A stretch of DNA of 63,248 nucleotides from Streptosporangiales bacterium (GTDB lineage Bacteria; Actinomycetota; Actinomycetes; Streptosporangiales; Streptosporangiaceae). The notes beneath the pieces are model-generated. The model saw only the letters and a program-made list of their open reading frames with translations, was not told the DNA's origin and searched no databases. The stretch is taken from contig WHSL01000004.1 in NCBI GenBank assembly GCA_009380095.1, positions 1 to 63,248 of the forward strand. The letters run 5' to 3'. Both the position numbers and the translations under genes were made by a program. Of the stretch, positions 29,004 through 39,067 are shown one piece after another (the stretch's first letter is position 1; the number at the start of each line of letters is the position of its first letter).

Positions 29004-30266
29004 ATGAGCTCGAGCTTTCAGGCGCCCAAGGGCGTCAGCGAATACGTTCCGCCGCGCTCGGCGGCCTTCCTCGCCGCGCGCGACGCGTACGCGCGCGCGG
29101 TCACGCGTGCCGGTTACGGCTACATCGAGCTGCCGGTCTTCGAGGACACGCAGCTGTTCGCGCGCGGCGTCGGCGAGTCCACCGACGTCGTGACGAAGGA
29201 GATGTATAGCCTCACCGATCGGGGCGGGCGTTCGCTATCGCTGCGCCCGGAGTTCACCGCGGGCGTGGTCCGCGCGGTGCTGGAACACGGGCTGCACAAG
29301 GGGCAGCTGCCGGTGAAGCTGTGGACCACGGGCCCGGCGTTCCGGTACGAGCGCCCTCAGTCCGGCCGGTACCGGCAGTTCTACCAGGTGGACCTGGAGG
29401 CCATCGGGACCGAGGACCCGGCGGTGGACGCCGAGACCATCGCGGTCGCCTTCGACTGGTACCGCGAGCTCGGCCTGACCCGGCAGCGGCTGCTGCTCAA
29501 CTCGCTGGGCTGCCGCGAGTGCCGTCCGGCGTACCGGGCGCTGCTGCAGGAGTTCCTCCGCGGCCTGCCGCTGGACGCGGCGACCCAGGCACGCGCCGAG
29601 GTGAACCCGCTGCGGGTGCTCGACGACAAGCGGCCGGAGGTCAGGGCGCTCGTCGCGGACGCGCCGCTGATGATCGACCACCTCTGCGCGGCCTGCAAGG
29701 CGCACCACGACACGGTCCGCGAGCGGCTGGCCGACCTCGCCATCGAGTGGGTGGACGAGCCGCGGCTGGTGCGCGGGCTGGACTACTACATGCGCACCGC
29801 GTACGAGTTCGAGCACCCCCTGCTCGGCGCGCAGTCCGGCATCGGCGGCGGGGGCCGCTACGACGGGCTCAGCGAGGACATCGGCGGCCCGCCGCTGCCC
29901 GGCATCGGCTTCGGGCTCGGCCTCGACCGCACCGTGCTCGCGATGGAGGCCGAGGGGGTGGCCGCGACCGCGCAGCGCGCCTGCGACGTGTACGGCGTGC
30001 CGCTCGGCGAGGCCGCGCAACGCCGGGTTTTCACGCTCGTCGCCGAGCTGCGACGGGCCGGCGTCGCGGCGGACATGGCGTACGGCGGCAAGGGGCTCAA
30101 GGGCGCCATGAAGGGCGCGGACCGGTCCGGCGCGCGGTTCGCCCTGATCCTCGGCGAGCGCGACCTGGCCGAGGGCGTGGCCCAGGTGAAGGAGCTCGCG
30201 ACCGGCGAGCAGACCGCGGTGCCGCTGGACGACATCGTGACGATCTTGAAGGGAAAGGTACGTTGA
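29004..30266 (+). CDS. hisS: histidyl-tRNA synthetase
   Basis: Class II synthetase for tRNA-His. 420 aa: motif 2 [20 protein letters not shown], histidine-specific [15 protein letters not shown] and GGGGRYDGL, and motif 3 [11 protein letters not shown], then a C-terminal anticodon-binding domain ([20 protein letters not shown]). ATG 29004 lies 7 nt after the MBL gene. aspS follows after 88 nt, a pairing seen in many bacteria. Confidence 0.97.
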   Translation: MSSSFQAPKGVSEYVPPRSAAFLAARDAYARAVTRAGYGYIELPVFEDTQLFARGVGESTDVVTKEMYSLTDRGGRSLSLRPEFTAGVVRAVLEHGLHKGQLPVKLWTTGPAFRYERPQSGRYRQFYQVDLEAIGTEDPAVDAETIAVAFDWYRELGLTRQRLLLNSLGCRECRPAYRALLQEFLRGLPLDAATQARAEVNPLRVLDDKRPEVRALVADAPLMIDHLCAACKAHHDTVRERLADLAIEWVDEPRLVRGLDYYMRTAYEFEHPLLGAQSGIGGGGRYDGLSEDIGGPPLPGIGFGLGLDRTVLAMEAEGVAATAQRACDVYGVPLGEAAQRRVFTLVAELRRAGVAADMAYGGKGLKGAMKGADRSGARFALILGERDLAEGVAQVKELATGEQTAVPLDDIVTILKGKVR

Positions 30267-30354
30267 TGCGCATCGGCGGCAGAGCCGGGGACGCTTCGCT
30301 TCTCGCAGCACCGGTGATCAGCAGCTCGATGACTTCGAAGGGGAAGCAACAGTG

Positions 30355-32127
30355 ATGCGCACCCACGGAGCGGGGACGCTTCGCAAGGAGCACGCGGGGC
30401 AGACCGTCGTGCTCGCCGGATGGGTGGCCCGCCGCCGCGACCACGGCGGCGTCGTCTTCATCGACCTGCGCGACGCCTCCGGCGTGGTGCAGGTGGTCTT
30501 CCGCGAGGACGAGATCGCCCACGACCTGCGCGCGGAGTTCTGCGTCAAGGTCACCGGCGAGGTCCGGGTGCGGCCGGAGGGCAACGAGAACCCCGAGCTG
30601 CCCTCGGGTGAGATCGAGGTCAGCGCGTCCGACATCGCGGTGCTCAGCGAGTCGGCGCCGCTGCCGTTCCCCATCGAGGACCGGGTGGACGTCTCCGAGG
30701 AGGTGCGGCTGAAGTACCGCTACCTCGACATGCGCCGCGACTCGGTGGCCGCCGCGATCCGCACCCGCGCGCGGGCGGCGTACGTGGTGCACGACGTGAT
30801 GCGCGAGCACGGCTTCGTGGACATCGAGACCCCGTACCTGACCCGTTCCACCCCGGAGGGCGCGCGCGACTTCCTGGTGCCGGTGCGGCTGCAGCCGGGC
30901 CACTGGTACGCGCTGCCGCAGTCCCCGCAGCTGTTCAAGCAGCTGCTCATGGTCGGCGGGCTGGAGCGGTACTACCAGCTCGCCCGCTGCTTCCGCGACG
31001 AGGACTTCCGTGCCGACCGGCAGCCGGAGTTCACCCAGATCGACATCGAGATGAGCTTCGTCGAGCAGGACGACGTCCTCGCGGTGGGCGAGGCGGTCGC
31101 GGCGGCGCTGTGGCGGGAGATCCTCGGGTACGAGATCCCGCTGCCGATGCCGCGGATGACCTACGCCGACGCCATGGCCCGGTACGGCTCCGACAAGCCG
31201 GACCTGCGCTTCGGCCTGGAGCTGCGGGACCTCACCGAGTACTTCGCGGACACCCCGTTCCGGGTGTTCCAGGCCCCGTACGTGGGCGCGGTCGTGATGC
31301 CGGGCGGTGCCTCACAGACCCGTAAGGAGCTGGACGGCTGGCAGGACTGGGCGAAGGCGCGCGGCGCCAAGGGCCTCGCGTACGTCCTGGTCACCGACGA
31401 CGGCACGCTCGGCGGGCCGGTGGCCAAGAACCTCTCGGAGGCCGAGCGCGCCGGCCTGGCCGCCGAGGTCGGCGCCGAGCCGGGCGACGCGGTGTTCTTC
31501 GGCGCCGGCGCGCGACGCCCCACCCAGGAGCTGCTCGGCGCGGCCCGGCTGGAGATCGGCCGCCGCAAGGAGCTGATCGACGAGTCGCAGTGGTCGTTCC
31601 TCTGGGTCGTGGACGCCCCGATGTTCGAGGCGACCGACGAGGGCGGCTGGACGGCCGTGCACCACCCGTTCACCAGCCCCGCACCGGAGTGGGCGGCGAG
31701 CTTCCAGGACGACCCGGAGCACGCGCTGGCCTACGCCTACGACATGGTCTGCAACGGCATGGAGGTGGGCGGCGGCTCGATCCGTATCCACCGGGCCGAG
31801 ATGCAGCAGCGCGTGTTCGACGTGCTCGGCCTGACCAAGGCGGAGGCGGAGAGCAAGTTCGGCTTCCTGCTGGAGGCGTTCAAGTACGGCCCGCCGCCGC
31901 ACGGCGGCATCGCGTTCGGCTGGGACCGGCTGACCATGCTGCTGGCCGGCGGGACGTCGATCCGGGACGTTATCGCGTTCCCCAAGACGGCGTCGGGTTT
32001 CGACCCGCTCACCGGTGCGCCCACGCCGATCACGACGGCGCAGCGCAAGGAGGCCGGGGTCGACGCGAAGCCCAAGGAGGCCGGAGCCGCAGGGGGAACC
32101 GGGGCCGAGGACCGTATCGGCCAATAG
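30355..32127 (+). CDS. aspS: aspartyl-tRNA synthetase, probably non-discriminating
   Basis: Class II synthetase of bacterial type. 590 aa: N-terminal OB domain ([18 protein letters not shown]), motif 2 [20 protein letters not shown], a GAD insertion, and motif 3 [13 protein letters not shown]. His30 in RRRDHGG is the residue associated with non-discriminating enzymes that also charge tRNA-Asn for the GatCAB route; E. coli has Leu at this point. The C-terminus adds a ~35-residue Lys/Ala/Gly-rich tail. ATG 30355 is preferred to the overlapping GTG 30352. Confidence 0.95.
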   Translation: MRTHGAGTLRKEHAGQTVVLAGWVARRRDHGGVVFIDLRDASGVVQVVFREDEIAHDLRAEFCVKVTGEVRVRPEGNENPELPSGEIEVSASDIAVLSESAPLPFPIEDRVDVSEEVRLKYRYLDMRRDSVAAAIRTRARAAYVVHDVMREHGFVDIETPYLTRSTPEGARDFLVPVRLQPGHWYALPQSPQLFKQLLMVGGLERYYQLARCFRDEDFRADRQPEFTQIDIEMSFVEQDDVLAVGEAVAAALWREILGYEIPLPMPRMTYADAMARYGSDKPDLRFGLELRDLTEYFADTPFRVFQAPYVGAVVMPGGASQTRKELDGWQDWAKARGAKGLAYVLVTDDGTLGGPVAKNLSEAERAGLAAEVGAEPGDAVFFGAGARRPTQELLGAARLEIGRRKELIDESQWSFLWVVDAPMFEATDEGGWTAVHHPFTSPAPEWAASFQDDPEHALAYAYDMVCNGMEVGGGSIRIHRAEMQQRVFDVLGLTKAEAESKFGFLLEAFKYGPPPHGGIAFGWDRLTMLLAGGTSIRDVIAFPKTASGFDPLTGAPTPITTAQRKEAGVDAKPKEAGAAGGTGAEDRIGQ

Positions 32128-32139
32128 GGCATAACCAGG

Positions 32140-32181
32140 CATCCCGGGGGGGTTCAACGTCGGGGGGAGCCTCCCGGGATG
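32140..32181. terminator. hairpin after aspS
   Basis: CATCCCGGG (32140-32148) pairs perfectly with CCCGGGATG (32173-32181) across a 24-nt loop. It begins 13 nt after the aspS stop. Confidence 0.55.
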
Positions 32182-32353
32182 GTTTGTGCCCGGGCAATGG
32201 CGCCCCATCGCAGTGGCATTACCCTTCTTTCCTTTCGGATAGCGACTCCTGCCGCCGGACAAACATGGATATGGTGGATGGCGACGATGCGCTGGTGTCG
32301 TCCCAAGGGGGCTCGTCGCGTGGAGGCACCGGGCCGACGTGGGGGATCCATCA

Positions 32354-34336
32354 TTGAGCATCTCGCTGGCCATGACCGCCGATGACGCGGTCGCCTTTCG
32401 GTACGCACCGGTGCCGCTGCTGCTCGCCGGCGCCGAGGGCGACGTCCGCGTCGCCAACATGGCGTACGCGGATCTCAGCGGGAAGCCCGACGTCACCGGG
32501 CACGCCTGGCCCACCCTGCTGGACCCCTCCGACCAGCCGTCCGCGTGGGAGCTGCACCACTGGGTGACCCGCGCGCGCGACGGCGAGCCCTCGCCCCGCC
32601 GCACGCTGCGGCTGGCGCGCGCCGACGGCTCCTCCCGGCCGGTGATCGTGGCCGTGCAGCCACTGCCCACCGGCGACGGCGTGGTGGTCGTGCTCTTCGA
32701 CATCGCCATGGACGACGACATGCTGCGGGTCGCCACGGACCTCAGCGTGGAGTCCGGGCACCTCGCCCTCTGGTCCCTGGACCTGGCGTCCGGGCAGGTC
32801 ACCGAGACGATCGGGTCGTCCTCCTTCGGCGGCCTGTTTCCCGGCCCCGTACGCAGCCTGGACACGCTGCTCGCCGCGGTGCACCCCGACGACGTCGCGC
32901 GCGTGCGCCGTACGCTCGGGCTCGTCGCCGCGTCCGGCGACTACGACCAGCGCTTCCGGATCCGCGACCGGATGGGCGACGAGCGCTGGCTGCATGTCCG
33001 CGGCCGCGTCCTGAACCCCAACGCCCCCGAGGCGACGCCGTCCCGCATGGTCGGCGTGGTCAGCGACGTCACCGAGCACGCGCGGCTGGTGGAGCGGCTG
33101 GCCGACCGGCAGCGGCGGGACGCCACCCAGGGCCGCCGGGTCCACCAGCTCGCCTCCGACCTCGTCTCCGCCACCTCGGTGGAGGAGATCGTCTCGCTCG
33201 TCGCCCAGCGCATCGCCACCGTCTTCGATGGCGACGGCGGGCTGTTCGTGCTCGTCGACGACGGGCGGATGCGGCCGTACGGCGGCGTCGGCATCTCCGA
33301 GGAGATCGCCACGCTGCTCGACGGGCGGAACATGACCGACGGCGCCAACCCGGTGGTCTCGGTGATCCGCAACCGTACCCGCTCCTTCTGGGAGACGCGC
33401 GGCGAGATGCTCAGCGACTTCCCCGGCGCGCACGAGCTGCTCGCGCACGACGACGCGGCCTCCTGGGCGATCATCCCGCTCACCGGCAGCCGCCGCACCG
33501 CCATCGGCGCCTGGATCCTGACCTGGAAGCGCCCGCACCACAGCTCGCCGGAGGAGCGCGCCTTCATGGCGACGCTTGCCCAGCTCACCGGCCAGGCGCT
33601 GGAGCGGGTCCGGCTGCAGCAGGCCGAGCTCCAGCTGGCCGACGCGCTGCAGCGGCGGATGCTGCCGGCCGAGCTGCCGCACGTGCCCGGGCTCGAGGTG
33701 GTGGCCCGCTACCTGCCGTCGCAGCGCGGCATCGACGTCGGCGGCGACTGGTACGACGTGATCCCGCTGCCCGACGGCCGGGTCGGGCTGGTGATCGGCG
33801 ACGTCGAGGGGCACAGCGTGGAAGCGGCCGCCGACATGGGGCAGGTCCGCGTCGTCGTCCGGGCGTACGCGAGCTCCCACGACGACCCCGGTGCGGTGCT
33901 CGCCGCCGCCAACCGGCTGTTCCACGAGACCGCCGAGACCACGTTCGCCACCTGCGGGTACCTCGTGCTCGACCCGGCCACCGGGAAGGCCGAGGCGGCC
34001 TGGGCGGGCGGCCCGCCGCCGATGTATGCGGGACGTGTGGACAGTGGGTGCTGGGACGTGCCTACCGGGCCGCCGCTCGGCGTGAAGCTGGACGCGGAGT
34101 ACCCGGTCTCGCGGTGGACCCTGCCGCACGGCACCACGCTGCTGCTGGCCACCGACGGCCTGGTGGAGAGCGTGCAGGTCGCCATGGAGGACGGCCAGTC
34201 CGCGGCCATCGGCGTGCTCACCGCCAACCTCGACCTCGGCGTGGATGCGGCCGCCGACGCCCTGGTCTCCGCCGCCCCCGCGGGCCGCGCCGACGACATC
34301 GCCTTCCTCGTAGCCCGCCCCATCTCCCTCGGCTGA
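32354..34336 (+). CDS. PAS-GAF-SpoIIE (PP2C-type) phosphatase
   Basis: 660-aa cytoplasmic signalling protein, likely a serine phosphatase acting on an anti-anti-sigma factor. Two PAS-like regions (about 1-130 and 130-245) are followed by a GAF domain (~260-420, LVSATSVEEIVSLVAQRIA) and a C-terminal SpoIIE domain with metal-binding segments GGDWYDVIPLPDGRVGLVIGDVEGH, TDGLVES and DDIAFLVA. No kinase domain or partner is adjacent, so its target must be elsewhere. TTG 32354 has GGGGGA 7 nt upstream; GTG 32339 and ATG 32372 are alternatives. The 226-nt upstream gap shows only the aspS hairpin. Confidence 0.88.
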   Translation: MSISLAMTADDAVAFRYAPVPLLLAGAEGDVRVANMAYADLSGKPDVTGHAWPTLLDPSDQPSAWELHHWVTRARDGEPSPRRTLRLARADGSSRPVIVAVQPLPTGDGVVVVLFDIAMDDDMLRVATDLSVESGHLALWSLDLASGQVTETIGSSSFGGLFPGPVRSLDTLLAAVHPDDVARVRRTLGLVAASGDYDQRFRIRDRMGDERWLHVRGRVLNPNAPEATPSRMVGVVSDVTEHARLVERLADRQRRDATQGRRVHQLASDLVSATSVEEIVSLVAQRIATVFDGDGGLFVLVDDGRMRPYGGVGISEEIATLLDGRNMTDGANPVVSVIRNRTRSFWETRGEMLSDFPGAHELLAHDDAASWAIIPLTGSRRTAIGAWILTWKRPHHSSPEERAFMATLAQLTGQALERVRLQQAELQLADALQRRMLPAELPHVPGLEVVARYLPSQRGIDVGGDWYDVIPLPDGRVGLVIGDVEGHSVEAAADMGQVRVVVRAYASSHDDPGAVLAAANRLFHETAETTFATCGYLVLDPATGKAEAAWAGGPPPMYAGRVDSGCWDVPTGPPLGVKLDAEYPVSRWTLPHGTTLLLATDGLVESVQVAMEDGQSAAIGVLTANLDLGVDAAADALVSAAPAGRADDIAFLVARPISLG

Positions 34337-34442
34337 CAGTGAGGATGTAGCTGAGCGCCCGGCCCCGCCCGGTCTACGATGCCTGCGACAGGGGGCGTTT
34401 CCGGCCTTTCCGGAGAATCGGAGAAAGGGCGCGCTGCCGTTC

Positions 34443-34825
34443 ATGAGTGGCATTTCCAGGCTCACCCTCGATGACCTTCACCCCATGGCCGTGGTCGCCC
34501 AGTCGCTGGACAACCAGTGGGTCCCGGCCGGCCTCATGAGCCCGCGCACACCGCCGAGCGCGAGCTCGCCGAGGAGCTGCGGCTGGCGACGGCCGAGCTC
34601 ATCCCGCTGGGCGAGGTGCATCCGGACGCCGGCATCTCCGGCTCGGCGGTGCCGGTGTTCGCCGCCCGGGCCACCGGGCGCCCCGAGCCCGACCCGGTCG
34701 AGGGGCTCGACGACGTGCGCCTGCTGTCGCCCGCCAAGCTGGACGCGTGGATCGCCCAGGGGCTGATCACCGACGCGTTCACGCTCGCGGCGTGTGCGAT
34801 GGCGCGGGCGCGTGGGCTGTTCTGA
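34443..34825 (+). pseudogene. decayed NUDIX hydrolase gene
   Basis: The frame from ATG 34443 reads HPMAVVAQSLDNQWVPAGLM, which resembles the approach to a NUDIX box. The box continues in another frame as AERELAEELRLATAEL, and that frame runs to 34825 with a NUDIX-like C-terminus (GEVHPDAGISGSAVPVF, ITDAFTLAACAMARARGLF). The GxxxxxE half of the box and ~7 residues before RELAEE are missing, and the N-terminal domain is too short. So at least one deletion and one frameshift have occurred. ADP-ribose pyrophosphatase-like ancestry is likely; catalysis is not. Confidence 0.6.
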
Positions 34826-34837
34826 GCAGGCCCGTGG

Positions 34838-35446
34838 TCAGCCTTGTTGCTTCTCGCGTTCGGCGAGCATGCCGTTCATCAGCTCGATCTCGGAGCGCTG
34901 GCCGTTGACCATGGTCCGGGCCAGCCGCTGCACCTCGGGCTCCTTCGCCCGGTCCACGGCGGCCCGGGCCATGTCCACGCCGCCCTGGTGATGGGCGATC
35001 ATCAGCTTCAGGAAGAGGATCTCTGCGGCGCGCCCGTGCGCCGCGCGGAGCTCCTTCAGCTGCGCGTCGGTGGCCATGCCGGGCATCGGGGCGCCGGGCG
35101 CCACCGTGGTGTGCCCCGGGTGCCCCGACATCCAGCGCATCCGGCCGGCCGGGTCCACGTGTGGCAGCCCCCAGGCGTCGAGCCAGGCCGTCATCATGCC
35201 GATCTGCGCGGACTGGCTGGTGGCGATGTCGTACGCGAGCCGCCGTACGTCCTCGTCGTCGGTGCGGTCGCGGATGATGAACGACATCTCCACGGCCTGC
35301 CGGTGGTGGGAGCTCATGTCGCGGGCGAACCCGGCCTCCACGGAGGAGTCGGAGACCTTGCCGCCGAACACCGTGTACACGACGAACGCGACGGCGGCCG
35401 CCAGGACGAGGATCCCGGCGGCCGTGAAGGTGCGCCGCGAGGTCAC
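34838..35446 (-). CDS. DUF305 family membrane-anchored protein
   Basis: 202 aa. N-terminal membrane anchor (FTAAGILVLAAAVAFVVYTVF), then a helical DUF305 region with two metal-like His motifs, RDMSSHHRQAVEM and LMIAHHQGGVDMA, outside the cell membrane. DUF305 is a ferritin-like four-helix family often encoded near copper-handling or DUF3105 genes; ligand unknown. Starts at GTG 35446, overlapping the DUF3105 gene by 4 nt, so it is the last gene of a three-gene minus-strand unit. Confidence 0.88.
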   Translation of the reverse strand: MTSRRTFTAAGILVLAAAVAFVVYTVFGGKVSDSSVEAGFARDMSSHHRQAVEMSFIIRDRTDDEDVRRLAYDIATSQSAQIGMMTAWLDAWGLPHVDPAGRMRWMSGHPGHTTVAPGAPMPGMATDAQLKELRAAHGRAAEILFLKLMIAHHQGGVDMARAAVDRAKEPEVQRLARTMVNGQRSEIELMNGMLAEREKQQG

Positions 35447-36153
35447 GGCGTCGCCTTGCCCTCACTGCAGAGCGCGCCGGGCTCGGGCGTCTGCTTGCCC
35501 TGGACGAACATCTTCAGGAACTCGTTCACTCGCGGGTCGGAGGCGTCGTCGAGCTTGAGCTGGCTGCCCCATGCGCTGAGCACGATCGGGGAGTCGAGCC
35601 CAGGGTAGGGGCTGAGCAGCGTGTAGTCGTTGGACTGCACGATCTGCTTCAGCTTGTTCAGCTGCGCCGCGGGCAGACCGGGCCGGTACGTGATCCACAC
35701 CGCGCCGTGCTCCAGCGAGTGCACCGCGTTCTCGTTGCGCAGCTGCTTGTCGTACACGCCGCAGTTCTGCCAGGTCGGATCGTGGTCGCCGCCCACCGGC
35801 GGGGTCTGCGCGTACTTCACCGGCGAGGTGGTGTGGCCCTGCTTGAGGTCGCCGAACTCCTCGAGGCCGTCGATCGGCGGCTTGTTGGCCTGGATCGCGG
35901 CGAAGGCGATGGCGGCCACGGCGATCAGGCTGATCACGCCGTAGAAGATGTAGCTGCCCCAGTTGCGCTCCTGGGGCAGGCCGACGCCGCGGCTCGCCCG
36001 GCCCCTGCCCTTGCCGCCACCGCCGCCGAGGGCGGACTTACCGGCGGTGCTCTTGGCGGCGGTGCCGGACTTGGCGGACTTGCCGGACTTGGCGGTCTTC
36101 GCGGAGCCGCCGTCGCCGGTCTTCGTGGTGCGGTTGCGTGCGCCCTTGCTCAT
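35443..36153 (-). CDS. DUF3105 family membrane protein
   Basis: 236 aa. A Lys/Ser/Gly-rich basic cytoplasmic N-terminus (~60 residues) is followed by one membrane segment (YIFYGVISLIAVAAIAFAAI) and the DUF3105 domain (TPPVGGDHDPTWQNCGVYDK, NAVHSLEHGAVWITYRPGL, VLSAWGSQLKLD). Conserved His and Cys residues suggest a metal or heme site, but none is proven. ATG 36153 has a GAGG-like site upstream. It is coupled to the DUF305 gene by a 4-nt overlap. Confidence 0.88.
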   Translation of the reverse strand: MSKGARNRTTKTGDGGSAKTAKSGKSAKSGTAAKSTAGKSALGGGGGKGRGRASRGVGLPQERNWGSYIFYGVISLIAVAAIAFAAIQANKPPIDGLEEFGDLKQGHTTSPVKYAQTPPVGGDHDPTWQNCGVYDKQLRNENAVHSLEHGAVWITYRPGLPAAQLNKLKQIVQSNDYTLLSPYPGLDSPIVLSAWGSQLKLDDASDPRVNEFLKMFVQGKQTPEPGALCSEGKATP

Positions 36154-36230
36154 CGGAGGTCCTCGTGCTCGTGCGAAACGGTCGATGTGGCCGAATGTCC
36201 GCCCGGCCGGGGGCCGGGACGGTGCCGGGC

Positions 36231-36722
36231 CTAGACCCGCAGGACCTGGAGGGTCGCCAGGGACGGCGCGGTGCGCGCGAGCGCACCGCGGAGTCGCGCG
36301 TACGGCGGGCCGAGCGCGCGCGGCAGCTCGTACAGGAACCGCCGGCTCCGCGGCCGGGGCGAGCCGAGCGCCAGCAACATCAGCACGGCCAGCACCGCCG
36401 CGCAGACCTGCAGCACACCGCCCTGGTGGTCACCGGAGGAGGGCACGCCGGAGTCGGCCTGCGCGGCCTGCGCGACGACCGGTGCGCCGGCCCGCGCGTC
36501 CGGTCGCGCGCCGGTCCGGGTGCCGGGGCCGCCGGCGCCGGCCCCCGGCGCGGCGAGCGCCGCGGCGGCGGGGTAGTCGGCGAAGACGCACATGTCCGGC
36601 GGGGCCGAGCGGCTCAGGCCGTACGCGATCGTCAGCCCGGCGGCCGTGAACACCACGAAGAGCAGCCGCGCCGTGTGGCGGGCCGCTCGCTTCGTCAGCC
36701 GTGCAGGCCAGGCGGGTCGCAT
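36231..36722 (-). CDS. small membrane protein, possibly DUF6153
   Basis: 163 aa with two membrane segments (LLFVVFTAAGLTIAYGL and VCAAVLAVLMLLALG) separated by an Ala/Gly/Pro-rich loop, and a C-terminal ALARTAPSLATLQVLRV. The two-helix layout and the ...LQVLRV end resemble DUF6153 proteins as I recall them, but no strong motif confirms it. It is first in the minus-strand unit with the DUF3105 and DUF305 genes, 77 nt upstream. It is divergent from rarA. Confidence 0.6.
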   Translation of the reverse strand: MRPAWPARLTKRAARHTARLLFVVFTAAGLTIAYGLSRSAPPDMCVFADYPAAAALAAPGAGAGGPGTRTGARPDARAGAPVVAQAAQADSGVPSSGDHQGGVLQVCAAVLAVLMLLALGSPRPRSRRFLYELPRALGPPYARLRGALARTAPSLATLQVLRV

Positions 36723-36891
36723 CGGTTCGCAAGTGCCTTCCGAGATCCCAACGCCGCAGGTGGTGCCCGGGTTCCCGGGGGTTCGTCATCACATGCCGGA
36801 CCCAAGGTTAAGGGATGCGAGCGCCCCGTACGCGGCCGATGCGCGGTTCGGCCCATCTCGGCGGCGCGCCCGGCCTGTCGGTACCTCCCCG

Positions 36892-36897
36892 TAGGCT
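36892..36897 (+). promoter_or_regulatory. -10 element of rarA, leaderless arrangement
   Basis: TAGGCT is followed by 7 nt and then GTG 36905. The GGGAGG between them is only 1 nt from the start codon, too close to act as a normal ribosome site. Confidence 0.45.
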
Positions 36898-36904
36898 GGG
36901 AGGC

Positions 36905-38230
36905 GTGTCCGGAACGCTGTTCGATGAGGCGGGAGAGCGGGCCCAGCAGGCACAGGCGCCGCTCGCCGTCCGCATGCGCCCGCAGGCGCTCGACGAGGTC
37001 GTCGGCCAGCGGCAGCTGATCGGGGAGGGCACGCCGCTCCGCCGCCTGGTGGAGGACGAGGCGCCGATGTCGCTCTTCCTCTGGGGCCCGCCGGGCACCG
37101 GCAAGACGACCCTGGCCTATGTGGTGAGCCGGGCCACCAAGCGCCACTTCGTGGAGCTGTCCGCGGTCACCGCCGGCGTCAAGGACGTGCGCGCGGTGAT
37201 CGACGAGGCGCGCCGCGAGCTCGGTATGACCGGCACCCAGACCGTGCTGTTCATCGACGAGGTGCACCGGTTCAGCAAGACCCAGCAGGACGCGCTGCTC
37301 CCCGCCGTGGAGAACCGCTGGGTCACGTTCATCGGCGCCACCACGGAGAACCCGTTCTTCTCGGTGATCAGCCCGCTGCTCTCCCGGTCCCTGCTGCTCA
37401 CCCTGGAGCCGCTGAGCGAGGCCGACATCCGTACCGTCATCCACCGGGCGCTCACCGACGAGCGCGGCCTCGGCGGGCGCAACGACATCGAGGCGGCGGC
37501 CGAGGAGCACCTGGTGCGGCTCGCCGGCGGCGACGCCCGGCGCTCGCTGACGTACCTGGAGGCGGCCGCGCTCGTCGCCGGGCCGGGCGGCACGATCACC
37601 GTGCGGAGGCTGGAGCGCGCGGTGGACCGCGCCGCCGTCCGCTACGACCGCGCCGGCGATCAGCACTACGACGTGATCAGCGCGTTCATCAAGAGCATGC
37701 GCGGCAGCGACCCGGACGCGGCGCTGCACTACCTGGCCCGGATGATCGAGGCGGGGGAGGACCCGCGGTTCATCGCCCGCCGCATCGTCATCCACGCCAG
37801 CGAGGACGTGGGCATGGCGGACCCCACGGCCATCCAGGTCGCCGTGGCCGCCGCGCAGGCGGTGCAGATGATCGGGCTGCCCGAGGCGCGGATCAATTTG
37901 GCGCAGGCGGTGATCCACATCTGCCTGGCGCCCAAGTCCAACTCGGTGATCAAGGCGATCGACGCGGCCGCCGCCGACGTGCGCAAGGGCAGGGTGGGCC
38001 AGGTGCCGCCGCACCTCCGCGACGCGCACTACTCCAGCGCGGAGAAACTCGGCCACGGCGAGGGCTACAAGTACGTGCACGACTACCCCGGCGGCGTCGT
38101 GGAGCAGCGGTACGCGCCGGACGAGGTCGCCGGCCGCACCTACTACGAGCCCACCACGCACGGCGCCGAGCGCCGGTTCTCCGAGGTGCTGGCCCGGATC
38201 AAGGGCGTGCTGCGGGGGGAGGGCCGGTGA
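36905..38230 (+). CDS. rarA: replication-associated recombination protein A (MgsA/RarA ATPase)
   Basis: AAA+ ATPase acting at stalled forks, related to clamp-loader proteins. 441 aa: Walker A GPPGTGKT (61-68), Walker [21 protein letters not shown], sensor 1 [11 protein letters not shown], and the C-terminal tetramerisation region ([31 protein letters not shown]-like [10 protein letters not shown]). GTG 36905 is supported by the family N-terminus (LFDEAGE) and the leaderless -10. alaS lies downstream after two small genes, as in other actinobacteria. Confidence 0.95.
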   Translation: MSGTLFDEAGERAQQAQAPLAVRMRPQALDEVVGQRQLIGEGTPLRRLVEDEAPMSLFLWGPPGTGKTTLAYVVSRATKRHFVELSAVTAGVKDVRAVIDEARRELGMTGTQTVLFIDEVHRFSKTQQDALLPAVENRWVTFIGATTENPFFSVISPLLSRSLLLTLEPLSEADIRTVIHRALTDERGLGGRNDIEAAAEEHLVRLAGGDARRSLTYLEAAALVAGPGGTITVRRLERAVDRAAVRYDRAGDQHYDVISAFIKSMRGSDPDAALHYLARMIEAGEDPRFIARRIVIHASEDVGMADPTAIQVAVAAAQAVQMIGLPEARINLAQAVIHICLAPKSNSVIKAIDAAAADVRKGRVGQVPPHLRDAHYSSAEKLGHGEGYKYVHDYPGGVVEQRYAPDEVAGRTYYEPTTHGAERRFSEVLARIKGVLRGEGR

Positions 38231-38321
38231 AACCCCGCGCGACATGTCCGGGGGGCGGGCGCCGGAGACGGTAGGGTCATCTGCACCCCTATCCATCACC
38301 GTCGTCATCAGCGGAGTTCGC

Positions 38322-38774
38322 ATGCTGACCGGAGGCCAACTTGCGGCCCTGATCGTCGCCGTGTTCTGGGCGATCTTGGTCTGCTTCCTCGCGTACGTGC
38401 TTGTGAGGGTCGCCCGACTGCTCACCGAGACCACCAAGATCGTGGAGGAGCTCGGCGAGCGCACCGGCCCGCTGCTGGACGATGTGAGCGCCACCGTCGC
38501 CGCCGCCAACACGCAGCTCGTCCGGATGGACGCGATCACCGCCAACGCCGTCACCACCTCGGAGAACGTGAGCAGGATCAGCTCGCTGGTCCGCTCCGTC
38601 GCCGACGGCCCGCTGGTGAAGGCCGCCTCGCTCACCTACGGGGTGCGCAAGGCGCTAGCCGCCCGCATCCCCGGCTCGGGTTCCGGATCGGATTCCGGGC
38701 CCGCCGTGCTGCGCCCGCGCCGCGGCGGGCGCCGTATCGGCCGCAAGGCCCGGCGCACGGAGGCGCAGCGATGA
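38322..38774 (+). CDS. DUF948 domain-containing membrane protein
   Basis: 150 aa. One N-terminal membrane segment ([22 protein letters not shown]) is followed by a helical region rich in heptads ([36 protein letters not shown]) and an Arg-rich C-terminus. This is the usual DUF948 layout; function unknown. ATG 38322 has GCGGAG 5 nt upstream, and a -10-like TAGGGT lies at 38273-38278. It overlaps the next small gene by 4 nt. Confidence 0.82.
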   Translation: MLTGGQLAALIVAVFWAILVCFLAYVLVRVARLLTETTKIVEELGERTGPLLDDVSATVAAANTQLVRMDAITANAVTTSENVSRISSLVRSVADGPLVKAASLTYGVRKALAARIPGSGSGSDSGPAVLRPRRGGRRIGRKARRTEAQR

Positions 38775-39067
38775 TCCGCCGGCTCTTCTACATGGGGCTC
38801 GGCGCGGCCCTCGGCATCTACGCGATGCGCCGGGTGGAGCGGGCCGCGCAGGCGTGGACCCCCACGGGGGTCGCCGCGCGCGCCACCGGCCACGCCACCG
38901 ACCTCGGCCGGCGGCTGAAGTCCTTCGCCGGCGACGTCCGGTCCGCGGCCGACGAGCGCGAGGGCGAGCTGCGCGAGGTCCGCGGCGGTCCGCGCCGTAC
39001 CGGACAGGGACGCACCGGCCAGGACCGTGCCGGACAACTCGACCACGATGTGAAGGATGGCCACTGA
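38771..39067 (+). CDS. DUF6167-like small protein
   Basis: 98 aa. A short hydrophobic N-terminus ([22 protein letters not shown]) precedes a helical segment ([22 protein letters not shown]) and a Gly/Arg/Gln-rich tail. It resembles the small protein found before alaS in Streptomyces (DUF6167), from memory. It is coupled to the DUF948 gene by an ATGA overlap, and its stop overlaps the alaS ATG by one base, so DUF948, this gene and alaS form one unit. Confidence 0.7.
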   Translation: MIRRLFYMGLGAALGIYAMRRVERAAQAWTPTGVAARATGHATDLGRRLKSFAGDVRSAADEREGELREVRGGPRRTGQGRTGQDRAGQLDHDVKDGH

